Below are positions 45,361 through 58,180 of a stretch of DNA of 64,000 nucleotides, piece by piece (position 1 is the first letter of the stretch; the number at the start of each line of letters is the position of its first letter). Both the position numbers and the translations under genes were made by a program. Below the pieces are notes generated by a model. That model was not told the DNA's origin and did not search any database. It worked only from the letters and a program-made list of their open reading frames with translations. The stretch is taken from positions 195,300,432-195,364,431 of the forward strand of contig CM035415.1 in the NCBI GenBank assembly GCA_020310875.1, in the 5' to 3' direction. This DNA comes from Ceratopteris richardii (Eukaryota; Streptophyta; Polypodiopsida; Polypodiales; Pteridaceae).

Positions 45361-47841
45361 GCACTGGTGCAGTGGAAGTGACACTTCCTGTTGAGTCTAC
45401 AACTAACCCAATAACGTTAATTGAAGTTATTTTTGGCATATTATTGGGATTCTTTGGGCAGTCTCGTAAGAGATGCTCATTCCCGCAGTCTTGACAAAAG
45501 CCTTGTATTGTTACTGACTAGGGTTGCGTAGGTGCAGGCATGGGGCAATCACGAATGAGGTGATCTCCCTGATATCTGTAGCATGGCTCTCTAGGGAATG
45601 GGTGTCTTACCTGCCTAGGTTGGGGTCTAGAGTTAGGGTTTGTGTACATTACATTTGTGTACTCTAGCTCCCAATTAGGTTCACTTGGTTCTTCACTGTA
45701 GTAGGACTTGCCATGTTCAGGAGATTGCATGTAGTAAGCCTGGGGGCTATCAATATGTGTAGAATCAAAGCTATGGTCATTGGGATCACTTTCTGAAAGC
45801 AATGGTGTTATTGGCACTATAGCCCTATTCAAATTCTCTTCTGCAGCTGCATACTTTACAGGAATCACATTAAGAGGGGTTGGAGGTTGTTGAGCTAACA
45901 TAGGTTGTGGCCTTTGTTGGTTTTGGTAGGGTTGTTGATAGGATTGCTGCGGTCTACCATATTGTTGTGGAGGGTACTGGTTCTGGTATCTTCCCTATTG
46001 TGGATAGGGTTGAGGGTAGGTTTGCCTAACTGCTTGCTTATTGTATGGGCAGTTTTGTGCGGTGTGATTTGTGTATCTCCTTTCTATGGTGCAATATTGG
46101 TTGCTAGGGTTCACTTGGGGTTGAGCCATGATGGGACATACGTTTGCCATATGATCACCACCGCAAGTATAACACCTCTTTACTGGGGCAAATCTAGGAA
46201 CTTGTTTACTAGAGACACCTAGTTTTTGAGCTACTTTCTCCGCAAGTTCCTCAATTGATGTGGATTGTGAGGAAGAGAGGCTAGAAGCACTATCAGAATC
46301 TTTGTAGATTTTTGAAAGCTCTAGTTCCTCCCCTAGGTTATCCTCAATGTCAATGCACATGCGTACACACTCTTCTATGGTCCTAGGGTCCTTCAAGTAC
46401 ACGTATGACCTCAATTTGGTACTTAGAAATCCATCCAAGAATAAAGCCACTTGTTTGGCTGGTGTTGGTAACTCAAGAACAGGGCATCTCTCAAGGTACT
46501 GCCTAAATCTTCTTCCTGCAAGTCTCAGAGTCTCTTGAGGGGTCTGCTTGAAGTTGTATATCAATGAGGAAGTATTATGCCTTATGCCACTTTTAGAGAA
46601 TTCGGTAATGAAAGCCTCTAAGAGTTGGTCTATGCTCCTGAATCGTCTCTCATTTAATGGTTGAAATCACGTAAGGGCTGTGTTCCTAAGTGTTAGACCA
46701 AAGGCATTATATTGTGTGAATAAGTCTTCAACTTGTTCAGCTCTCAAACTTGCCTAAACTCGACCAGATCATATGGGTATCCCGTGCCATCGAAGTAACT
46801 CTTCATGGACTTAACTAGCTGAGTCGGTCTCAAAATCCTGGCATGCTCCCTAGGCCTTGGCAGAGGGAAATCATCAGCATTCCTCTGATTCCTTGGGGCT
46901 CTAAGTCCCTCAGGTTCCACTCTATTTGTTTCCGTTCTCATTCTGTCTCTTCCCACTGGGTTGGCAAAACTTACCTCCGGTCTATCTCTATGTCTGTCTC
47001 TTTGAGTTCCATGAGTGTGGGAGGTTCCAGCTCCTTGGTGACCAAAGGACACATTGGATCTTGGTTGGGGGAAAATGAATTCACCTTTCCAAGTGTAAGC
47101 ATGCCTATCATTTTCTGTAACCACAAAGATCCTCTCTGAAGAGTGATCTAAGTAGGTCACTCTACCTGGTCTATCAGGATCTTTAAACTCATATATCATG
47201 GTTGTTCCTACCTCATTTGGCTGATTAGATCTATATCTCCAAAAGGCTTCATCAGTCTCTCAGTTCAGGAGTAGATCTATGCTCTTATTGTCTTGGGGAA
47301 TCTACTCTGGTGTGATAATCCTAGTGAGAACAAATTTGCTTCGGGGGGTTCTAGGTTCTACACCCATGTTTCCTTACTCCAGGTCACCTAAATCCGCTTC
47401 TGAGATCACATTCCCAAATTCATCTGTCCTATCTAGGTGACTGGTGACTACATATATTGTCCCTTCCTTGTCTAGGTATGCTCCATTTTCAAACTTGACA
47501 GCTAGGTGCTCTAGTCCAATGGATTGGTCAGGGTTTTTGATCTGGACCACAGATCTTCCTAGGCCGTCCTCATAGATGCTTGCACCTAATTGGTTGGTCC
47601 TAAGGTATTCGAGTTGCGTGTTGTAAGGGCCTTCCACCCTATGTAAATATGGCACGCCAGAACTTCCTGTAGGTCTCTCCATACCGTGGGACATCTCAGA
47701 CTCATTAGTCTCAGAGCTAGGGTAATACGAATGATGGCTCAACTGCTGGGCCCAAGAACTAGCAGTATGATTGACACTAGCCTCTGAAGATCTAAGGCTT
47801 TGTCTATCTCTCCCTAGGTGTCGTCCTGATCTAAGGTTCAT
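45361..47841 (-). pseudogene. Element C gag
   Basis: Start ATG at 47841 (MNLRSGRHLG). Pieces with open frame: 47374-47841, 46744-47199, 45995-46564 and 45518-45901, separated by stops and small indels. Gag domain and knuckles (CYTCGGDHMANVC, CQDCGNEHLLRDC) are recognisable. In the second knuckle a Cys is replaced (CYRYQGDH). Confidence 0.87.
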
Positions 47842-48644
47842 AAGCCCAATTGAATGATCTCAAATTTTCCCAAGTACACTTTGCGTTGCTGAGTTCTTTT
47901 GTATTAGTCACTTGTTCTTTTTTTTAATTGTCCTTAGGGTGTCACTTCTTGTCCAATTAATCTTCGTCACAAGGAACACTTGAATTTTATCATATTTTGA
48001 GTGTGGTTGCTCAATTTAAGTTCTTTTCCCTTAGGTTGTTTCGCAATTGTAATCTCCTAACACTTGCACTTGAGTGATTAGAGTTCTTGGACTTGCTCGT
48101 TCTTAACGTGTTCCAAATTAATCACAACCTCTATCCGTACTTATCCTATGCTAGGGATTGATAGAGGGTGTTTAGAATTTCCAACCTTAAGTTTCTTCCC
48201 TTGGTTGCCCTTGTATGCCCAGGAAGCATGTTCCCAAGCTCGCACTTACTCTTGCTTCGAGTACCCTTCGATGCTCTCAAAGAACCTGAAAAAAAATCCA
48301 CAATTAGCTCAAGAATTGAATTCAGTTGACAGACAGATCACTTTCATGCATGTAATTCACAAACCCAATCACCTTTTGTCTTTATGAAAAACAATCCCAA
48401 GGGAAACTTAGTTTTCCTACCCCGGGATTTCGTTTGAGGAAGTTACGTCCGTTCAGGGTTTTGGGGCCAAATCAGGATTTTAAACAGGTTAGCAGGCAGA
48501 CAGGACTTCTTGAAATGCTTTGGGTATAGGCCTCACAATGCTCTACTAACCCTTAAAAGTTCCCAACAATTTGCCAAAAAATTGGACCACTATTTTTTGC
48601 CCTAAAAAATTGGCCAAATTTGCCCGTCTATCGCGTTCGCAAGC
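47842..48644 (-). other. Element C leader between gag and array
   Basis: Diverged copy of the B leader; no gene seen. Confidence 0.6.
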
Positions 48645-49116
48645 TCTGTCAGTCGCGATTGATAGGTCAATCGCGATCGACGTGTAGGTCGCGATTGACA
48701 GGTCTGTCGTGGCTGTCAGTCGTGATTGATGGGTCAATCGCGATTGACACGTGGCCTGAAAATTCAATCAGTCGTGGTCAAAGGATCATGGACTCTGTCA
48801 GTCGCGATTTGATGGGTCAATCGCGATTGACAGGTCCGTCACGAGGGTCTGTTCGTCGTGGTCAAGCAATCATTGACTGGTCGGTCGTGATTGGCAGGTC
48901 CGTCGGGGATGTCAGTCGTGATTGACTGGTCGATCGCGATTGATGGCTCGATTGTGAGTGACAGGTGTCACGCGTAGGTTCTGTCAGTCATGGTCAGTCG
49001 GTCGTTGACTCTGTCGGTCACAATTGATGTGTCGGTCGCGATTGACAGAGCTGTCGGCATGTGTTCGTCGTGGTTTGTCAATCGCGATTGACAGAGCGAT
49101 CGCGATTGACAGAGCT
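48645..49116 (-). repeat. Leader tandem array of element C
   Basis: About 470 bp of units around TCAGTCGCGATTGA and TCAATCGCGATTGACA, homologous to the B array but with different copy number and order and more CG decay (TCGTGA, TCACGA). Confidence 0.88.
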
Positions 49117-49561
49117 TTGAGGAATTTTAAAATTTTAAACACACATTCGGGAAGCTCTAGGCCTCTAGATTATGGTTATCTACTTTGTTTAGCAAAAAGA
49201 TTATTTTTTCTGTCGGTCGCAATTGATAGAGGTCAACGCCTCGGGATCTGCACAGTCAAATTTTTTTACCTACTAGAGCTGGTGCAGCTGCTGGGGATGC
49301 TGATTCCTACAGAAAATCTCAAAAAACACAGAAAATCACAAACACACAAGTGCTCTCTTGCTCTCTCTCACAAGTGAAATGAGGGGAATGGTATGGGTGG
49401 GGTGATATGACCAAAAACTGAAATTTTCCGCGATGATGGAGATGGTGAGGATGATGATGGTAATGAGAAAACAAGAGAAATAGGAAAAAGGTGAAGAAAA
49501 TACCTATAACTCCAACGCGTCAACTCTATGTCTTACCATCACACGCTCGTCCTCAAAGCTC

Positions 49562-49581
49562 AATCCCCGGCAACGGCGCCA
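49562..49581 (-). other. Primer binding site of element C (tRNA-Asp)
   Basis: Minus strand TGGCGCCGTTGCCGGGGATT. A donor-like ATGGTAAGA follows downstream (GT at 49535-49534). Confidence 0.87.
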
Positions 49582-49589
49582 AAATTTGG

Positions 49590-50299
49590 TGTAGCTTAGT
49601 GATGAGTAGCACCTCCTTTAATGTCATTCCGGGAAGATGTGAGGATGGTATGATGACCTCGAGGAAGTGAAGGCACAAGTGCGTGAGTGAGAAGCACACA
49701 AACATACACACACACATACACACACACGCGCACACAAGGCAAGACAAAGAGTGAGAAGCAATGGAGTTCTTTAGATTACTTTCAAAAAGCTCATACAAGT
49801 TCAAATCAATTACAAGCTAACCCCAAAAATGAGCTCTCTAGCTCTATTTATAGTTTTTGACTAGGTTTTGGCCTTGTCCAGACCTAGTGTCCGACCTAGT
49901 TAAAAATTAGGTTCTCTACCCTATTTGGAGGCTCAAACGGAGTCTAACAAATGTGAAAACTGATAGGTAGGTACTTCTAAAGCTCCTCAAGCTCAAGGAC
50001 TCCTTGGCTTGCACAAAATGGAGCTACAAAAATATGAAATGGTATTTACAATGGTTTTTAGTGATGAAAATCACTATTTTTGAAGGGATTTCTTCTAACA
50101 TTTTGACATACATTTCCTGGAGCTCCCTACTTGCTCCTTCTTCTTGTGTGCCCAACTCTTTGATGCCTGAAAAATTTAAATGGCCTACTTGCCATATCTT
50201 TTTTGACTACTATGTCTGCTTGTGCTTTCTCTTCGTTTGGACTCCCTATGTAGGCTTCCTTGTCTTGTGACTCCTTCAGTTCCTCGACTACTGCCAACA
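49590..50299 (-). repeat. 5' LTR of element C (710 bp)
   Basis: TGTAGCTTAG...CTGCCAACA on the plus strand, same subfamily as B and E. Right flank ACATA (50300-50304) is the expected half of a TSD whose partner is outside the window. Confidence 0.92.
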
Positions 50300-50428
50300 A
50301 CATATATTCGCCCCCTCGATCAGAATGGAGAGTGCCCATTTTACATGATGACAGATTTTTAGACAAAACCATAAATTGTTTGAAGCACATAACCACTTCG
50401 GACTTTGCATTCAATGGATATACCCATC
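50300..50428 (-). pseudogene. Copia integrase fragment
   Basis: On the minus strand KSEVVMCFKQF...LHSDRGGEYM, the region of a copia integrase around the second catalytic Asp. It is about 130 bp, cut on the left by element C and joined on the right, without LTR or TSD, to element D inside its pol. Confidence 0.7.
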
Positions 50429-51961
50429 TGTATGCTTGTACATACTTCCTGCCATTATGTGGTACTTTTGGGCCTTTACTACCTCTCTATCTTGAGTGTT
50501 TATGATTGGGTGATTAGGTATGTCAATACTGGCGCTAATGTCTTAGCCCACTCCGGCACGACTTCCAAATTAAACAAGTAAGCATCAGGAAGGTCATCCG
50601 ATACTCCTTGTGGGGCTTCTCCAGATGTGAGCCTAGAGAGATGGTCTGCTCTCAAGTGAGTCTTTCCTTTCCTCACCACAACCTCAAAGTCGTATTCCAT
50701 TAGCAAGAGGAACCATCTCACCAATCTACCGGTATTGCATGGCTTGTTTACCAAGTATAGTAGAGCTTGATGATCAGTAAAAAATTTAAACTTATTTGCA
50801 AGCAAATAGTGTCTAAACTTTTTAACCGCATACACCATGCCTAATCCTTCTCGTTCGATAGTGGTATAGTTTCGTTCAGCTGCATTCAACTGTCTACTTG
50901 CATAGGCAATTGGAAGATCCATATTACCTTCATGGGTAGGTTGTGCAAGCACACATCCAATGGCATAATTGGATGCATCCACATGCACATGGAAGGGCTT
51001 ATTCCAATCTGGTGTAGTCAAGATTGGTGCTGAACATAATCGCCGTTTAAGCTCACTGAAAGAGTTCTCACATTCATCAGTCCACTCAAAGTTTGTCAAA
51101 AGTCCGTACAGAGGCTTTGCAATGATGGCATACATGTGTATGAAACGTCGGTAATAGCCACAATGCCCCATGAAAGCTTGCACTTCCTTGACGTTCTTAG
51201 GCCTAGGTAGTTCGACAATAGCCTTCACCTTCTCCTCATCAGTGGATATGTTGTTCTTTGACACTATGTGTCCTAGAATCTTGCCTTGCCTGACCATGAA
51301 AACACACTTTTCTGGGTTCAGACAGACTTGATATTCTCTACATTTCTCAAAGATTTGCCTGAGTTTAGGTATATGTTTCTGTCTAATGTTGGAATGGGCA
51401 CATAGATCATCAACATAGACTTCCAAATTCTTCTCAAGAACTCTTTAAACACATGGCACATCAATCTCTGGAAGGATGCAGGAGCATTGCTAAGCCCAAA
51501 TGGCATTACCCGAAAAGCAAATATACCCCACTCTGTGGCAAAAGCTGTTTTATGCTGATCTTCCGGTGCAATGGCTACTTGATTATAATCAGAGAACCCA
51601 TCCAGGAAGCTATATACTTCTTTTCCTGCTACGCTTTCTAATAGATGCTCAATGATAGGAAGCGGATAACTATCTCTGATTGTGGCTGCATTAACCTTCT
51701 TCAAGTTAATGCACACACGTAATTTTCCATTCTTTTTGGGCACCACTACAATGGGGGATACCCATTCAGTGTGCTCAATTTCATAGATAAATCCAGCTTC
51801 AAACAGGCGATCTATCTCCTCTTTGATCTTGGCAGCATAGTTGTCATTGTATGTGTAGGGCTTTTGCTTAAAGGGTTTGGCATCTGAGGTCATGGGGATT
51901 GTGTGTGAGCATATGTCAGGGTCTACACCTTTCAAGTCCTTGTAAATCCATGCAAACACCT
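50429..51961 (-). pseudogene. Element D pol: RT and RNase H
   Basis: Two overlapping open frames (51318-51959 and 50500-51426) split by a one-base loss near 51433 just before the YVDD motif. They contain FLDGFSDYNQ, MPFGLSNAPASFQRLM, EVYVDDLCAHS, HVDASNYAIG and RADHLSRL. The reading stops within the linker to the first zinc module. Confidence 0.86.
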
Positions 51962-53640
51962 CTCTATATTCTTGTAGTACAGCTATCGACTCCTGTTCCT
52001 CATCTTCACTTAAGTCGTGTCCTATGTATGTGCATCACTCCTCTCCTTCTTCTATGGCTACCACTATTTTCTTGGTGGTTTCTTTGTTGTCATAGGCCTC
52101 TCATGCTTGAGCATCACGTTTTGGCATTCTTATCATGACTCTCCTATCTTCTATTTCATACTTCTTAAAGTTTTCTGGGACCTCGAACAAGGATTCTTCC
52201 TCCTCTGGTGTGGCTTATTTCTTCTTCCTTTTCTTTCCTTCACTATTGGTGGTCACTTGTGTGGTTAATCTCACCTCGTTTGTAATTTCTTCATATCTCT
52301 GAGGGTGAGCTTCTACCTCATAGAAATATTCCTCATCTGATGCAAAGGGTGGATCCATAATGATTGACTCTAGATCGGAGTCACTTGCATCCTCAAATGC
52401 ATCAATGCTAGGTTCACATTCTTCCAGAGCCAAATCTCCCATGATTGGCTCTATTGTGAAGACTGAGATGTCATAGCCATCCTCATCATAGTGAGGTGTC
52501 CATTGCTCTTCATTGATGGCTACATCCATAGTTGCTAAGATTTCCGCCCAACCATGAGGTTCAAACTCTTCGTCAGGAAATACTACAGGTGCATAGGCTG
52601 GGTCTTGAATTGATCTATGGGTATCTTTCGCACCTATCTCTCTAGCTTTTTCTCTCTTTTCCTCTTCTACGGCTACTTTGCACATCCATAAGTGGGTATC
52701 TTCATGCATCCATGAGGATCTTGATCTTATGGAGTGCACTGATTCTGTATCATCTTTGGCTCTATGGATAGGATTCCATTGAATGGGGGTACATCTCTAT
52801 GAGAATAATCCTTGAGATTAACTTTGGTCGTGACACCTAAGTGTTGCAAATACAAGGAATTGGTTCCTCAATCCTGTACCACTTGCAACTCCCGCAGAAA
52901 TGGTCTTCCCAAGATCATCTCATAGGCATTTGCTGAAGTCACATATAGCAAACGTATGCTCGAATTCAACACCACATGTAGTGAGAGTTATTCTTTCTAA
53001 CAACCCTAAGGGTCTCTCAATGTGACCATCGACCATTTGTAACTTCATTCTCGTGGGCCTGAGTGTTGGCTTGCCCCATTGCTTCCATAGGGAAGTGGTA
53101 GCAATTGCAACTCCTGCACTTGAGTCCAAAATAGCCTTGGTTGTGTAACCCTGATGAGTGATCGGCAAATAGGTGTTTCCTTCCTCTCCTTCGCTCATGT
53201 CTTCTATCTTTTCCAGAGGTGTTTTCGGTACTGTTCTATGAGATCCTACCTGGGAACAAGGTTTTGACATGTCTGACACTTGCTTGGCTACATGTTTCCA
53301 CAATTCAGGCTTAACCTTGAGTAGCGCTTCTAAGGTGAGATTGCATTGCACTTTAGTATTCTTTACTACCTCTGTGTTCCTAGGTATGATAGAGTCTTCG
53401 TTTCTTATCATGACCGTGGGTGCTCTCATATAAGTAGACTTAGCTTCCCATGGGCCTGTGAAGTGGGGTAATTCATGTAAAGAGTTAGACTCAAAGTCTA
53501 ATCTTTCCCGAGATTGGGTGCTCTCCTGCTCTCCATAAATGGAGGGAATATCTTGTGGGAATTGATCATGCGCGTCATCCACAAGTTCAAAGGGAGGAGG
53601 GACTTCACTCTCTTTAGCCCATTTTTCTTCTTAGATCTCT
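51962..53640 (-). pseudogene. Element D pol: protease 1 and acidic spacer
   Basis: ORFs 52920-53582 and 52215-52739. The protease active site reads LDSSAGVAIA, so the conserved Gly of DSG is Ser, and a deletion near 52930 removes part of FSKNHAYEM. Not expected to be active. Confidence 0.85.
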
Positions 53641-55147
53641 CATAGGAATTTGGGTGAGTACCGATTCATAGAGGAAGATGTGTCTGGCTCTATGGAGTTA
53701 GGCACATAAGCTTCCAAGGTGGGAAGGCTTAGCCTTTCACTTGCCCTCTCCTTAGCCTAGGATGTGGTTTCTTTTCCAAACTTGGTGATTATCATTTCCA
53801 ATCTATCCAATAGACCATCAAAATGCAATGGTGTTCTAGTGGAGCTAGAGCAATTGAAGAGGCGACTGGCCTCAAACATGGCTTGAGCCAATTCCACCAT
53901 CTTGGCACACAACTTGGTTTGTTCAAGCTCTAGGTCAGCTCTAGGGTAACATCTTTCATGATCCGTTACATTTGGCCCTTCCTGGATCCTAGCCTGATAT
54001 GCTCTAAGCATCATATCTATGTCCTCGGGAGTGGGATCTGCAAAGATTGATCCTACTCGGGGTGGTGGGTGGGTTACGTGTGGTGGATCAGAGGGTGGAG
54101 GAATGGAAGGTGATGGGGATGGTAGTGGAGGTGACATGTGAGAGTGCATTTGAGATGTGATTTCTATGATCTTGGCTTTGGTCTCTAGGAGACTTTCCTC
54201 GAGTTTGCTTATCTTTCTTGCCCATTGCCTTTTCATACGTTCACGGCTATCTCTCCAAGCTCTTGTTCTTTTCTTATTCTGGCTCTCAGTCTCGCTAACC
54301 TCTGCATTCTTTTCCTGGCCTAAGTCTTGGTTTTGCTTAAGTGCTTGAGCTCTAGTGATGACTTGCACTGGGGCTGTGGAATTCACACTTCCTCAGGAGT
54401 CTACCACTAGCCCAATCACATTGATAGGAGTAGTTTTTGGCATATTGTTGGGATTCTTGGGACACTCCCTTAACAAGTATTCCTTCCCACAATCTGGACA
54501 AAAGCCTTGAATTTTCACAGATTGGGTTTGTGTGGGTGCTGGCAAAGGGAAATCACGAATAAGGTGATCTCCTTGACATCGATAGCATGGCCCTCTCGAA
54601 AATGGGGGTCTCATCTATCGAGGCTGAGGTCTAGAGTTGGGGTTTGCATACATGACATTCACATATTCTGTCTCCCAACTAGATTCGGTAGGTTCTTCAT
54701 AATAGTATGACTTAGTATGCTCTGGTGACTGCATGTAGTATGCCTGTGGGCTATCAATATGGGTAGAGTCAAAACTATTCACTCGGGTCACTTTCTGAGA
54801 GCACTAGTGTCACTGGCACTAAAGCTCTATTTAGATTTTCTTCTGCAACTGCATACTTTACTGGTATCATATTGGTTGGAGTAGGGGGTTGCTGTGCTAG
54901 GACTGGTTGAGGTCTTTGTTGCCCTTGATAGGGTGGTTGATAGGGTTGTTGGGGCCTAACATATTGTTGTTGTGGGTACTGATTAGGGTATTTCCCTTGC
55001 TGTGGATATGTCTTAGGATAATTTTGTCTAACAGCTTGTTTGTTATATGGGCAGTCTTGTGCTGTGTGATTGGTGTACCTCCTTTCTATGGTGTAGTACT
55101 GGCTATTGGGATTAACTTGGGGTTGAGCCATGATAGGACACACACTC
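53641..55147 (-). pseudogene. Element D gag C-terminus and linker
   Basis: Pieces 53757-54386 (linker with RERMKRQWARK and PTPEDIDMMLRAY), 54393-54614 (knuckles CYRCQGDHLIRDF, last Cys lost, and CPDCGKEYLLREC, His lost) and 54775-55147 (Pro/Gln-rich part). Cut by the LTR of E at 55148, just before VCPIMAQ. Confidence 0.84.
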
Positions 55148-55856
55148 TGTAGCTCAGTGATGAGTAGCACCTCCTTTAATGTCAATCCGGGAAGACGTGA
55201 GGATGGTATGATGACCTCGAGCAAGTGAAGGCACAAGTGTGTGAGTGAGAAGCACACTATCATGCACACACATACACACACACACCCACACAAGGTAAGA
55301 CCAAGAGAGAGACGCAATGGGGTTCTTTTAGATTACTTCGAAAGTGCTCATACAAGTTTAATTCTATTACAAGCTAACCTCAAAAATGAGCTCTCTAGCT
55401 CTATTTATAGTTTTTGACTAGTTTCTGGCCTTGTCCAGACCTAGTGTCCGGCCTAGTTAAAAATTAGGTTCTCTGGCCTATTTGGAGGTTCAAACGGAGT
55501 CTAAAAAATGTGAAAACTGATAGGTAGGTGCTTCTAACGCTCCTCAAGCTCAAGGACTCCTTGGCTTGCACAAAATGGAGCTACAAAGACATGAAATGAT
55601 ATTTACAATGGTTTTTAGTGATGAGAATCACTATTTTTGTAGAGATTTCTTCTAACAGTGTGACATACATTTCTTGGAGCTCCCTACTTGCTCCTCCTTC
55701 TTGTGTGCCCGTCTCTTTGATGCATGAAAAATTTAGATGGCCTACTTGCTAGATCTTCTTTGACTACTGTGTCTACTTGTGCCTTCTCTTCGCTCCGACT
55801 CCCTTCATAGGCTTCCTTGTCTTGTGAGTCCTTCAGTTCCTTGACTACTGCCAACA
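55148..55856 (-). repeat. 3' LTR of element E (709 bp)
   Basis: TGTAGCTCAG...CTGCCAACA on the plus strand. Carries the last 57 codons of the ORF3 frame (to 55684), a TATA-like motif near 55402-55411 and the shared GTCCAGACC block. Confidence 0.92.
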
Positions 55857-58180
55857 CCCCCCCCCCTCTCTCGCATCTGTCGTCTCTGACAGACCCTTGT
55901 CTAGCCGTGTGTTGGACATAATATTGAACCACATCGGAGGCAAGGTGGTGTTCTTCTAATCGTAACCCCCGTGCTAGGTTTGTTAACAATGCATCCCAAT
56001 CCACTGGACCTGGGACGTCTGGTTGGGGCACCCACAATTGATCTAAGTGGATGGTCCTCTCCACATTGAATAGTTGGAGGAGATGTGAGGGCTTGGGTAC
56101 AAATATTTCTGAGTGATATTCCCAGAACCCTGTGATGAACATCTCCTCGAAGGTCTGCTTGAAGCATGCTAGGAGCTATTTTATTCTTGCGTGCCAGGCA
56201 TATACTACCTTTATTGAGGGGGTAGTTCTCATGTCATATACGAGATCTTGGTTGCCTATAGTGAAGTCAACTCCTAAAAACTGGGGGTCCTTGATGTTCT
56301 TGAATGTCCTGAATGTGATGAGCATTAATTCGAAGATCTTCATGCACATCTGTGCCATCACATCAGGGGTGTTTCGTAGGCGAATGCTCCACTGACGGAT
56401 TGTAGAAATCATGTAAGCAACAGTGGGAGGTCCTTGTGGAGGTGCTAGATATACATAATTTAACCACTTTGCACAACGTTTGACATTCTTTACAGCAATG
56501 GTAAATTTAGGCCAGGTGCGTCCGTGGAAGACTCGAACATAACAGTGATTGTATTTAATAAAAAGTGGCATGTTAGTCCAAGTACGAACCATCTCGGGAT
56601 AGGTCTCAAGAAGACGGATCCTCCAGGTGGGCTCATGAATGGATCCTTTTTTAGCACTCTCTGGAATATCATCGGACCCAAATTGTGTGGAAAAGGTTGG
56701 AGCCTTGCCACATCGTCGTTGAATCTCTACGTTGTAATCTGCCAGGAGTACACAATATGGCACATATTGATCGTCGTTGGTGCCTATCCATCTATGATGA
56801 GACATACTGCGGAAATACTTTGACTTTATGATAGTGTCTTCTAATTTGGCCATTGATTGGATTTGGATTGCCACTCCATCTTCATGGGTTTTTGCTGTCT
56901 TTTTGAGTGTTTAAAGCCATTCGGGTACTTCGACTTCCAAGGTGTCCATTCCTTCTGAGGTTTGCTGACCTCCTGGCATTGGCATAGGAACATATGGTTC
57001 CTCATACGATTCGTCCACCTCAATGGGTACCAATTCATCTGGCTCTGGTTCCACAACTAGAGAGGGTTGTCTTTCATATTCCAGTAACTTCTTATGCAAT
57101 TCTGCCACCTGCTCTGTTAATGCCTTTACTTCCTCTGAAGTCGTGGTTGTCTCTATGATCTTGGGTTGTGCCTCCTGTTCCCTGAGCTGGCGGTGTAGCG
57201 CATCCCGTTCCTTTTCCAAATCATCATGTGCTTCTAATAGATCGGCATAGCTTTCCAAGATTGTCTTCATTGTTTCTGAGGGGACTGCTTTGAATTGTTC
57301 TGGGTCGATCTCGTGGTGAGAGCCTTCCATGGCAGCTTCCGCGTTTTCTTTGTTTTGCTTCTACAGATGCTTGTTTTCTTCAAGGGCTGTAGCCATGTGT
57401 TTTCTGAGTAGAGTCAAATTACGCCGGACTCTTAGATTATCTGTTTGGTAGACCTCTAGTAAAGCTTCGAGTTGTTTGACACCTGGCATTTGTGATGGTT
57501 GGGGTGTCTGCAGGAGGGTTTGATGAGCTTGCTCGAGTGTGGTGTAACATTGATTGAGGTCTGCATTTTCTCCTTCTATAATTGCAAGCCGTCTCTGTAG
57601 TTGTTGGTGGTTCGTAGTCAGTTGATGATGAAAGTCTTCGAGAGCTTGATACTCAGTCTGAAGTTGATACACACATTGCTGTAACGCCATGAATATACTA
57701 TTTACATTAAATGATGTAGGGAAAGATGAAGATGCAGGGGGAATGGGAAAGGGGAAAGGAGTCGTGAATGATGTGGAGTCAAGTGGTGATGTGGGTGGAG
57801 GGGGTATGGGAGATTGAGGATGCGTAGGGGGAGGGAGTGGTGCTGTGGCAGGTGATGTTTTCATGGTGTCGAATGTGTGTGTGACCGTGTAGATGGGGAC
57901 AGTGGGTGGGGTGGAAGTGATGTTTGTGAATAGTGTTGTGAAGGTGGGCATGGTAACTTCTCCGAATTGGATGCCGGGAGAGAGAGGAATTCCCATGACA
58001 CATGTGGTAATGGTGGAAGTGGTGTGGGTAGTGTCATGTGGTGAAGTGAATTGTGTATTGAGAGGTGGGGAGGGTGGTGAGAGTGGTGTCGTCTGATGCT
58101 CCTCTGTTTGTGTAGTGTCTCCTGTTGCCGATACATTCATGTGAAGTTGCTTGTCGGAGCGCATAGGACGGGTAGGTACT
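55684..58180 (-). pseudogene. Element E ORF3, C-terminal two thirds
   Basis: One frame with several stops: TAG 57361 (Gln in B), TAA 56911 and TAG 56176. Pieces: Pro/Thr-rich region, coiled coil (57361-58180), glutamate-rich part (56911-57330), C-terminal globular part (56176-56874), and the end GFWEYHSEIFVPKPSHLL. The final 152-codon piece passes the polypurine tract and ends HTRRRSK inside the LTR. B-type sequence. Confidence 0.84.
55857..55873 (-). other. Polypurine tract of element E
   Basis: Minus strand GCGAGAGAGG followed by G residues up to the LTR start TGTTGGCAG; within the ORF3 frame. Confidence 0.9.

Larger units (their letters stand above)
1..50299 (-). mobile_element. Element C: Athila-like Ty3/gypsy retrotransposon, split by element B
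   Basis: Minus-strand gypsy element present as 1-443 (3' part of the integrase region) and 40120-50299 (rest of pol, gag, leader, 5' LTR). The two halves join in the integrase C-terminal region, where B inserted. Its 3' LTR and ORF3 lie left of the window. The LTR starts TGTAGCTTAG on the plus strand, next to a perfect tRNA-Asp primer site. It has many stops and indels in gag and pol, so it is the most decayed member of the left stack apart from D. The right flank is a copia integrase scrap. Confidence 0.9.
50429..55147 (-). mobile_element. Element D: truncated Athila-like gypsy element
   Basis: Minus-strand pol and gag fragment from the linker before zinc module 1 (left) to the first gag knuckle (right), where E inserted. 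No LTR, PBS, integrase or ORF3 in the window. It is the most decayed pol here and the host of the right stack. Confidence 0.87.
55148..58180 (-). mobile_element. Element E: 3' end of an Athila-like element (LTR and ORF3)
   Basis: 3' LTR 55148-55856, polypurine tract, and ORF3 up to 58180, where F inserted. LTR subfamily of B and C. The 5' part is outside the window. Candidate TSD half at the left is CACTC (55143-55147). Confidence 0.9.
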
